This document shows positions 1-5,786 of a stretch of 17,272 nt of DNA, in pieces (positions within the stretch are counted from its first letter, which is position 1; the number at the start of each line of letters is the position of its first letter). The notes below the pieces were generated by a model. It saw nothing but the letters and a program-made list of their open reading frames with translations. It made no database searches and had not been told where the DNA came from. The position numbers and the translations under genes are program-made. Origin of the DNA: JBHAEC01 sp041855385 (GTDB lineage: Bacteria > Bacillota > Negativicutes > Veillonellales > Veillonellaceae). The DNA lies in NCBI GenBank assembly GCA_041855385.1, contig JBHAEC010000083.1, forward strand, positions 1-17,272, given 5' to 3'.

Positions 1-1
1 A

Positions 2-1153
2 AAAGCGTATCACTGCTATTGTTCCGAAGAAGAACTTGAAAAAGAGCGACAAGCGCAAATGGACAAGGGTGAAACCCCTCGCTACAACGGACATTGTCGG
101 CATTTGACGGCAGAGCAAAAAGAGGCTTATGAAAAAGAAGGAAGAAAGCCGGTAGTCCGTTTTCATGTGCCTCTAAATGAAGTTATTTCCTTTGATGATA
201 TGGTGCGAGGGCATGTATCTTTCGAATCCAATGGAGTCGGGGATTTTGTTATTGTCAAATCTGACGGAATGCCTGTATACAACTATGGCGTTGTTATTGA
301 TGACCATGATATGGAGATATCTCATGTCATTCGAGCAGAAGAACATTTATCCAATACACCTCGCCAAATAGCACTTTTTAAGGCCTTGAGATGGGAGATT
401 CCAACCTTTGGACATATATCTCTTATTTTGGGGAAGGATTATAAAAAAATGAGCAAACGCCACGGTGCGACATCTGTGGAGCAGTACAAGAACTTAGGAT
501 ACTTGCCTGAGGCTATTGTAAATTTTCTTGCCTTATTGGGTTGGGCACCTGAAGGGGAACAAGAACTCTTTACCAGAGAAGAACTTATTAGCGCTTTTTC
601 TATGGATAGAGTAGCTAAAAATCCGGCTGTCTTTGATATAGACAAACTTAACTGGATTAATTTTAACTATATGAAGCAACTGTCTTCGGAAGAATTATAT
701 AATCTTTGCTTACCTCATTTACAAGAGGCCGGTTATGCCGGTGAGACGCCTTCTTTGGAAGAAAAGGCGAAACTCATGCTTATGTGCGAGACGGTAAAGG
801 AGCACATAAGTTATGGCGCACAAATTAAAAATGAAGTAAATATGTTCTTTGCCGAAGATATAACTCTTGACAAAGGACAAGAAGAGGAAATTGCCGCCGT
901 AAAAGGAGAAGAATCCTTTATGCAAGTATTGGAAATCTTTAAGGATAAATTGTTTTCTATGGAAGAGGTAACGGTTGAAAAAGTAAAAGCGGCCATTAAG
1001 GAACTTATGAAGGAAACCGGGCTTAAAGGTAAATTTGTGTATATGCCGATTCGCATTGCCCTAACAGGCCGGATGCACGGTCCCGATTTAAACAATATTG
1101 TGGTTCTTTTGGGCAAAGAAACTTGCATTAAGAGATTGGAAAATCCCGTGTAA
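2..1153 (+). CDS. gltX: Glutamyl-tRNA synthetase, 5'-truncated by window edge
   Basis: Class I aminoacyl-tRNA synthetase that charges tRNA-Glu (and possibly tRNA-Gln in organisms lacking GlnRS) in the cytoplasm. The frame is open from base 2, so the gene starts before the window and the first in-frame ATG (59) is not the start. 383 residues are visible; the family is usually about 480-490, so roughly 100 N-terminal residues including the HIGH motif are missing. The class I KMSKR motif is at 446-460. The opening residues hold a CxC-x24-CxH pattern (first Cys codon at 14-16), the same spacing as the zinc site of E. coli GluRS, so this is probably a zinc-binding form. The C-terminal half fits the anticodon-binding helical domains. 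A promoter and T-box leader for cysS follow directly; I see no terminator between them. Confidence 0.97.
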   Translation, partial: KAYHCYCSEEELEKERQAQMDKGETPRYNGHCRHLTAEQKEAYEKEGRKPVVRFHVPLNEVISFDDMVRGHVSFESNGVGDFVIVKSDGMPVYNYGVVIDDHDMEISHVIRAEEHLSNTPRQIALFKALRWEIPTFGHISLILGKDYKKMSKRHGATSVEQYKNLGYLPEAIVNFLALLGWAPEGEQELFTREELISAFSMDRVAKNPAVFDIDKLNWINFNYMKQLSSEELYNLCLPHLQEAGYAGETPSLEEKAKLMLMCETVKEHISYGAQIKNEVNMFFAEDITLDKGQEEEIAAVKGEESFMQVLEIFKDKLFSMEEVTVEKVKAAIKELMKETGLKGKFVYMPIRIALTGRMHGPDLNNIVVLLGKETCIKRLENPV

Positions 1154-1159
1154 GAGCGG

Positions 1160-1188
1160 TTGACTTTGCCTAGTCTTCGTGATAGTAT
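1160..1188 (+). promoter_or_regulatory. Sigma-A-type promoter of the cysS T-box leader
   Basis: A -35 box TTGACT (1160-1165) and a -10 box TAGTAT (1183-1188) are separated by exactly 17 bases. This places transcription start near 1195, just ahead of the T-box stem I region. The promoter begins 7 bases after the gltX stop, so cysS can be transcribed independently of gltX. Inferred from match to the consensus only. Confidence 0.7.
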
Positions 1189-1194
1189 ACTAAT

Positions 1195-1430
1195 ATATTT
1201 ATAAATTTAAATGTGATGATCAAAATAAGTACTTTGATACTGTCTGTACAGAGAGGGCTATTTGCTGGGAATGCCTGAGATAAGCCAAAGGAAATGCATT
1301 TGTGAACAGTCACTCCGAAAGTGTAGTAGGGGTGTCCGGAGAACGCCCGTTATGCGTATGAGGGAGTGCATAAGTACTTAGCAGAGTGGAACCGCGGACC
1401 ACCGTCTCTGGGAGATGGTGGTCTTTTTTG
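1195..1430 (+). promoter_or_regulatory. T-box riboswitch (tRNA-Cys responsive)
   Basis: Leader that reads the charging state of a tRNA and opens the downstream synthetase gene when uncharged tRNA-Cys accumulates. An AGAGAG motif typical of stem I is at 1249-1254. A likely specifier codon TGC (Cys) is at 1295-1297 in the context GGAAATGCA. The T-box core TGGAACCGCGG is at 1387-1397. The antiterminator can be drawn fully: CAGAG (1382-1386) pairs with CTCTG (1406-1410), leaving a 7-base bulge TGGAACC. GCGG (1394-1397) then pairs with CCGT (1402-1405, one G-U pair) around an ACCA loop. The bulge TGGA complements a tRNA 3' end UCCA; U73 is the discriminator typical of tRNA-Cys. Specifier and discriminator therefore agree on cysteine, matching the gene downstream. 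Confidence 0.93.
1397..1429 (+). terminator. T-box leader terminator (attenuator)
   Basis: A 12-bp stem (arms 1397-1408 and 1411-1422, with one G-U pair) has a short loop and is followed by six Ts. Its 5' arm overlaps bases 1397-1408, which are also needed for the antiterminator (GCGG/CCGT and CAGAG/CTCTG), so the two folds exclude each other as expected for a T-box. Confidence 0.92.
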
Positions 1431-1455
1431 TATTAAGTTTGGAGGCTTTTAGTGT

Positions 1456-2910
1456 ATGAGAGAAATTAAAGTTTTTAATACTATGACGAGAGAAAAGGAA
1501 GTGTTTACGCCTGTTACTCCGGGAGAAGTAAAAATGTATGTGTGCGGAGTAACGCCGTATAATCATCCTCACATAGGTAATGCTCGTCCTTTTGTGACGT
1601 GGGATGTAATCCGTCGCTATCTGCAACATATAGGGTATAAAGTAACATTTGTGCAGAATTTTACAGATGTTGACGATAAAATTATTAATACAGCCAATGG
1701 CGAAGGAACTACTTGGGATGATGTAGCGAACAGATATATTGATGCTTACTATAAAGTAATGGATGCGTTGCAGGTTAGAAGGGCGGATATTTATCCTCTG
1801 GTATCCACGCATATGGATGAAATCATTATGATGATTGCCACACTTATAGAAAAAGGTTTTGCCTATGAAGTAGATGGAGATGTGTATTATCGAGTAGAAA
1901 AGTTCGATCGATATGGGATGCTTTCGGGGCGCACATTGGAAGATATGATGGCGGGTGCTCGTGTAGAAGTAGATGATCGAAAAGAAAATCCTATGGACTT
2001 TGCATTGTGGAAGGCTGCAAAGCTGGGAGAACCCGCTTGGACCAGCCCTTGGGGGGAAGGTCGTCCCGGGTGGCATATTGAATGTTCGGCCATGAGTAAT
2101 AAATATTTAGGAGAGGAATTTGATTTTCACGGAGGCGGTAGCGATTTAATTTTTCCTCATCATGAAAATGAAATTGCTCAAAGTGAGGCGTGCACCGGGC
2201 ATCATCCATCGGTTCGTTACTGGCTTCATAATGGATTTATTACCATTAATGAAGAGAAAATGAGCAAATCGTTGAATAATTTCTTTTTGGTTAAAGATAT
2301 TCTGAATGAATATACCCCCGACAGCCTTCGCTATTTCCTGTTAAGCACACACTATAGAAGTCCTTTGGACTTTAGCGACGAGAGACTAGAAGAAGCGACA
2401 AGATCCTTGGAGCGTTTGCGTACGGCCATAGATAATCTTCTTTATTTAGAAGGTTTGGACGAAGGTGTATGTGAAGTGGCTGCGGCGGAGTTACTTGCAA
2501 AAGCGGAACAGTATTTAAAAGAGTATGAAGAGGCGATGAGTGATGACTTTAATACGGCCCTTGCTTCTTCCGTTATGTTCGGGTTATCTAAAGAAATTAA
2601 CATTTACTATCAGAGCGTGCAGGCGGAAAAAGGCAAGGTGTGCCATAGCACCATCGGTCGCGTGAAGGAAATTTTCCGAATTATGACGGATACTTTGGGC
2701 ATTTTGGAAGATGTTTGGACCGGGAAAAAAGATGCACAGGGAGCTGAAGAATATAGCAAGCTTGTGGAAGTAATACTTTCTATTCGCCAAAAAGCAAGAG
2801 AGTCTAAGCATTGGGATGTAGCTGATGCAATTCGCGATGAACTGGCGACTATCGGCATTATTATTGAAGATTCTCCGCAGGGAGCAAGGTGGAAAAAGCG
2901 TGAACTTTAA
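1456..2910 (+). CDS. cysS: Cysteinyl-tRNA synthetase
   Basis: Class I synthetase attaching cysteine to tRNA-Cys; 484 residues, slightly longer than the usual 460-470. The HIGH-type motif is HIGN at residues 39-42 and KMSKS is at 268-272. The four zinc ligands that select cysteine are visible as C30, C210, H235 and E239, with the same spacing as E. coli C28/C209/H234/E238. The ATG at 1456 follows GGAGG at 1441-1445 with suitable spacing. Expression is controlled by the tRNA-Cys T-box just upstream. Unlike the gltX-cysE-cysS arrangement known from Bacillus, no serine acetyltransferase gene lies between gltX and cysS. The 3' end overlaps the mrnC start by 11 bases, suggesting translational coupling. 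Confidence 0.98.
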   Translation: MREIKVFNTMTREKEVFTPVTPGEVKMYVCGVTPYNHPHIGNARPFVTWDVIRRYLQHIGYKVTFVQNFTDVDDKIINTANGEGTTWDDVANRYIDAYYKVMDALQVRRADIYPLVSTHMDEIIMMIATLIEKGFAYEVDGDVYYRVEKFDRYGMLSGRTLEDMMAGARVEVDDRKENPMDFALWKAAKLGEPAWTSPWGEGRPGWHIECSAMSNKYLGEEFDFHGGGSDLIFPHHENEIAQSEACTGHHPSVRYWLHNGFITINEEKMSKSLNNFFLVKDILNEYTPDSLRYFLLSTHYRSPLDFSDERLEEATRSLERLRTAIDNLLYLEGLDEGVCEVAAAELLAKAEQYLKEYEEAMSDDFNTALASSVMFGLSKEINIYYQSVQAEKGKVCHSTIGRVKEIFRIMTDTLGILEDVWTGKKDAQGAEEYSKLVEVILSIRQKARESKHWDVADAIRDELATIGIIIEDSPQGARWKKREL

Positions 2911-3370
2911 GAGATATCTCTTTTTAAGGGAGCAAGCACGGGAATACTTACTGAAAAACAGGGATGAAAAAGTTTACACTGAAGATGAACTGAGGGAAAT
3001 GGACTCTCTTTTGTTGGCCTATATGGGAGATGCTCTATACAGCCTTTTTGTGCGAGAAAAAGTCATGGCTTGCGGCATACATAAAGTACAGATATTACAT
3101 GAATTTGTAACCAATATTATTTGTGCTAAAGCACAGGCAGAAGCATATATGATGCTTGAAGAAGAACTTACGGATGGGGAAAAATATATTGCTAAACGTG
3201 CCAGAAACAAAGCGGTAAATGTGCCTAAAAGTGCGACCGTTCAGGAATACCGACTGAGTACGGCCTTTGAAGCTGTCCTTGGCTACTTGCGTCTCAGTGG
3301 GCAGGGGGAGCGACTGGAAATACTTTGCAGTAAGGCGTATCGCCATAGTTTGGAGAAGAGCAAGGGGTAG
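2900..3370 (+). CDS. mrnC: Mini-ribonuclease III
   Basis: Mini-III is an RNase III catalytic domain without the double-stranded RNA-binding domain; in Bacillus it matures the ends of 23S rRNA. The family signature LAYMGDA is at residues 39-45, where D44 corresponds to the catalytic Asp (D23 in B. subtilis). The second signature, STAFEAVLGYL, supplies the catalytic Glu. I chose GTG at 2900 because AAGGTGG lies 7 bases upstream. The frame is open further back to an ATG at 2825, but that would bury about 75 bases in cysS without a good ribosome-binding site. Even with the GTG start the protein (156 residues) has about 21 extra N-terminal residues compared with the B. subtilis enzyme. It sits between cysS and rlmB, the usual Firmicute order. 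Confidence 0.94.
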   Translation: MNFKRYLFLREQAREYLLKNRDEKVYTEDELREMDSLLLAYMGDALYSLFVREKVMACGIHKVQILHEFVTNIICAKAQAEAYMMLEEELTDGEKYIAKRARNKAVNVPKSATVQEYRLSTAFEAVLGYLRLSGQGERLEILCSKAYRHSLEKSKG

Positions 3371-3372
3371 AT

Positions 3373-4104
3373 ATGGAAGAGATTATCGTTGGACGAAACG
3401 CCGTAAGAGAGGCGATACGAGGAGAACGTCAAATACGACAACTCTTGGTAGGCGAAGAACAACAGCAAGGGTCTATACATGAGATTTTACGGTTAGCGAA
3501 AGAAAAACGTATAGATGTACGAAGAGTGCCGATAAAGAAATTAAATCAATATTCGCCGGATATAAAGCATCAGGGCGTAGTCGCATTTATCAATGCAGCA
3601 TCCTTTGTTGAAATTGATGAGGTTCTGAAAAAATCAGTCGAAAAGAAGGAAAATCCCCTTTTTATTCTTTTAGATGGGATAGAAGATACTCATAATATGG
3701 GTGCTATTATTCGAACTGCGGAATGCGTTGGTGCAGATGCGGTGCTCATACCGAAACGACATAATGCACCTATCAACGCTACGGTAGCGAAGACATCGGC
3801 AGGAGCAATAGAGTCTATTGACCTGGTACAGGTCGGAAATGTAGTGCAAACTCTGGATAAGTTGAAAGAGGCGGGGTTTTGGATATTAGGCGCCCATATG
3901 GAAGGGCAAGTGAGCTTGTACGAGGCAGATATGAGAGGGCCTACTGTTCTTGTTATAGGAAACGAAGGTAAAGGAATGAGTCGCTTAACAAAAGAAAACT
4001 GTGATATATTGGTTACCATTCCTATGTACGGAAAAATAAATTCTCTTAATGCCTCTGTTGCGGCTGCCGTTTTACTGTATGAAGCGGTCAGACAAAGGCA
4101 GTAA
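3373..4104 (+). CDS. rlmB: 23S rRNA (guanosine 2'-O) methyltransferase, TrmH/SpoU family
   Basis: SPOUT-class methyltransferase transferring a methyl group from S-adenosylmethionine to the ribose of a guanosine; RlmB modifies G2251 of 23S rRNA in E. coli. An N-terminal L30e-like substrate-binding domain occupies about residues 1-75. The three SpoU motifs follow: motif 1 with N108, G110 and R114; motif 2, IGNEGKG, from about residue 195; and motif 3, LNASVAAA, around N226-S228. The SAM-binding trefoil knot is formed by motifs 2 and 3. Length (243) is normal. It starts 2 bases after the mrnC stop. The exact rRNA target cannot be proven from sequence, since paralogues such as TrmH-type tRNA enzymes share the motifs, but the mrnC neighbourhood favours RlmB. 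Confidence 0.93.
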   Translation: MEEIIVGRNAVREAIRGERQIRQLLVGEEQQQGSIHEILRLAKEKRIDVRRVPIKKLNQYSPDIKHQGVVAFINAASFVEIDEVLKKSVEKKENPLFILLDGIEDTHNMGAIIRTAECVGADAVLIPKRHNAPINATVAKTSAGAIESIDLVQVGNVVQTLDKLKEAGFWILGAHMEGQVSLYEADMRGPTVLVIGNEGKGMSRLTKENCDILVTIPMYGKINSLNASVAAAVLLYEAVRQRQ

Positions 4105-4125
4105 TTTAACGATGAGAGGTGTGCT

Positions 4126-4662
4126 GTGAAGGATATTTTAATTGTTGATGGCTATAATGTGGTATTTTCCTGGCCGGAACTAAAAGAGTTGAGCCGAAAA
4201 TCCTTAGAGCATGCAAGAATTCGACTAAAAGATTATCTTCAGAATTATGGGCGTCACCGTGGGTTTCTTGTCATTCTTGTTTTTGATGGAAAATTATCGG
4301 GAGATATGGGCTTTGAAGAAGAAATAAGCCCAGACTTCTGGCAGGTGTTTACAAGTGATGGTATCACTGCCGACAGTTATATTGAGCGGGAAGTATTTGC
4401 ACGAAAAGGCAAATATACCAATGTTTATGTGGTTACATCCGACGGAGCGGAGCAACATCAAATTTTGGGATCCGGCGGTCTTCGCATTCCGGTTACTGAA
4501 CTTAGAAATAATATTTTACGTGCCAAAGAAGAGGAAAAAAGCTATTATAAAAATAATCGCCTCGTTACAACTAAGCAGAGAAGTATTGTTGCGGACAGCT
4601 TACATCCCGAAGTGGCGGAAAAATTGGAAGCTCTACGACATAGTAAAAAGAAGGAACAATAA
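4126..4662 (+). CDS. NYN-domain endoribonuclease, YacP/Rae1 family
   Basis: NYN (PIN-like) nuclease family. The B. subtilis member Rae1 (YacP) cleaves mRNA in the ribosomal A site during translation. Here the family opening LIVDGYNV is at residues 5-12, with D8 and N11 as likely metal-site residues; further acidic positions lie in FDGKLSGD, TADSYIERE and VVTSDGAEQ. Length (178) is near the family norm. It starts at GTG 4126, with AGAGG 6 bases upstream. It is the last gene of the cysS-mrnC-rlmB-yacP run, before a fresh promoter for sigH. The family call is firm; ribosome-dependent cleavage here is inferred from homology. Confidence 0.92.
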   Translation: MKDILIVDGYNVVFSWPELKELSRKSLEHARIRLKDYLQNYGRHRGFLVILVFDGKLSGDMGFEEEISPDFWQVFTSDGITADSYIEREVFARKGKYTNVYVVTSDGAEQHQILGSGGLRIPVTELRNNILRAKEEEKSYYKNNRLVTTKQRSIVADSLHPEVAEKLEALRHSKKKEQ

Positions 4663-4672
4663 TAGACGAGTT

Positions 4673-4701
4673 TTGCAATAATTCGATGAATCATGTATAA
4701 T
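4673..4701 (+). promoter_or_regulatory. Sigma-A-type promoter of sigH-secG
   Basis: A -35 box TTGCAA (4673-4678), a 17-base spacer and a perfect -10 box TATAAT (4696-4701). It lies just after the yacP stop and 45 bases before the sigH start, so the sigma gene appears to have its own strong vegetative promoter. Confidence 0.75.
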
Positions 4702-4745
4702 GAAGTTTACTATGAAACTTTTATATTCTCCCTTAGGAGGGTTGC

Positions 4746-5411
4746 ATGAAAGAACATCGTCATATTAAAGAGACTAGGCATAGTTTTGAACAGATGACGG
4801 ATGAGGAAATCGTCTTGTTGGCGCAGGAAGAAGGGCATGAACTGGCTTTAGATTATATCGTTCAAAAATACAGGAATTTTGTCAAGGCGAAAGCACGCTC
4901 TTATTTCCTAATCGGTGCTGATCACGAGGATATTATTCAAGAAGGTATGATAGGTCTTTACAAGGCGACAAGAGACTTCAAAAACGATCGCCAGGCATCG
5001 TTTCGAGCCTTTGCCGAACTATGTATTACGAGGCAGATTATTACGGCCATCAAGACAGCTACAAGGCAGAAGCATATTCCCTTGAACTCCTATGTATCTT
5101 TAAATAAGCCTATATATACGGAAGAGTCGGAAAGAACACTTATGGATGTGATTTCCGGTATTAAGGTTCTCGATCCGGAAGAACTGTTCATTATCCATGA
5201 AGAGTTTAGTGATATTGAAGAGAAAATGGGTGAAATACTGAGCGATTTGGAATGGAAGGTGCTTGGTGCCTATCTGGAGGGAAAAACCTATCAAGAGATG
5301 GCCAAAGAACTGGGAAGACATGTGAAATCAATTGATAATGCATTGCAACGAGTGAAGCGTAAATTGGAAAAGTGCTTGGAAGAGCGCATTGAAGCGGAAC
5401 AACGAGCGTAA
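4746..5411 (+). CDS. sigH: RNA polymerase sigma factor, SigH (Spo0H) family
   Basis: Alternative sigma-70-family factor, 221 residues. It closely follows the SigH pattern across its length. Region 2 carries DHEDIIQEG at residues 59-67 and a long stretch (about 95-125) with the RQKHIPLNSYVSL signature. Region 4 carries a helix-turn-helix around residues 177-207 ending in HVKSIDNALQRVKRKL. In Bacillus SigH drives early stationary phase, competence and sporulation genes; in Negativicutes that do not sporulate its regulon is poorly defined. The ATG at 4746 follows TAGGAGGG at a normal distance. In many Firmicutes sigH is followed by rpmG-secE-nusG; here it is followed by secG, 15 bases downstream. 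Confidence 0.94.
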   Translation: MKEHRHIKETRHSFEQMTDEEIVLLAQEEGHELALDYIVQKYRNFVKAKARSYFLIGADHEDIIQEGMIGLYKATRDFKNDRQASFRAFAELCITRQIITAIKTATRQKHIPLNSYVSLNKPIYTEESERTLMDVISGIKVLDPEELFIIHEEFSDIEEKMGEILSDLEWKVLGAYLEGKTYQEMAKELGRHVKSIDNALQRVKRKLEKCLEERIEAEQRA

Positions 5412-5426
5412 GAAAGGTGGATATCA

Positions 5427-5663
5427 GTGAGAGAGTTATTGATGTTAGCGGAAGTAGCTGTAGCGCTGCTTCTCATTGTGGTAGTGGTATTGCAGTCAAG
5501 TAAAAGCGCAGGTATGGGCGGTGCCGTATCCGGAGGTGCGGATGCAATTTTCGGCGGAAAAGCACGAGGGTTAGATGGATTTTTATCCAAGTGCACCATT
5601 ATACTGGGGACTATTTTCGGTGCTCTTAGCCTCTGGCTTGGAATTTACCTCAATAAGTATTAA
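5427..5663 (+). CDS. secG: Protein-export membrane protein SecG
   Basis: Small accessory subunit of the SecYEG translocon, 78 residues. Two hydrophobic segments (about residues 3-22 and 55-75) flank a Gly/Ser-rich loop containing QSSKSAGMGGAVSGGA and FGGK, the family hallmark. It starts at GTG 5427, preceded by AAAGGTGG with 6 bases of spacing. It is probably co-transcribed with sigH. A terminator follows immediately, so rnr needs its own promoter or readthrough. Confidence 0.95.
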   Translation: MRELLMLAEVAVALLLIVVVVLQSSKSAGMGGAVSGGADAIFGGKARGLDGFLSKCTIILGTIFGALSLWLGIYLNKY

Positions 5664-5664
5664 T

Positions 5665-5690
5665 AGCCTGCATTGCAGGCTTTTTTTCTT
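5665..5690 (+). terminator. Intrinsic terminator after secG
   Basis: Perfect 7-bp stem AGCCTGC (5665-5671) / GCAGGCT (5675-5681) with an ATT loop, followed by a T-rich run. It begins 2 bases after the secG stop. Confidence 0.92.
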
Positions 5691-5716
5691 GTAGTTAGCT
5701 GAGTTTTAATTATAAA
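5689..5716 (+). promoter_or_regulatory. Possible promoter for rnr-smpB
   Basis: TTGTAG (5689-5694) and TATAAA (5711-5716) are spaced by 16 bases, in the 120-base gap between the secG terminator and rnr. The -35 is weak, but a promoter is expected here because a strong terminator precedes it. Confidence 0.4.
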
Positions 5717-5786
5717 ATTTGTCCGGCAATATCCTGTGGAAGGAAAGAACTAATAAAAGAAAACACCCCGGAAAAGAGGAAAAGAC

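Noticed and set aside
1271..1290. CTGAGA within the cysS leader as a THI-box signature
   Set aside because: It falls inside T-box stem I; the other THI elements are absent and the T-box reading explains the whole leader.
1378..2076. 232-residue minus-strand frame over the T-box and cysS
   Set aside because: It lies antisense to a well-supported cysS, has no family resemblance or ribosome-binding site, and is rich in His/Ile/Tyr as expected of a shadow frame.
2825..2899. Longer start for mrnC at ATG 2825
   Set aside because: It would overlap cysS by 86 bases, lacks a suitable ribosome-binding site, and adds residues unrelated to the family. GTG 2900 has AAGGTGG at the right distance.
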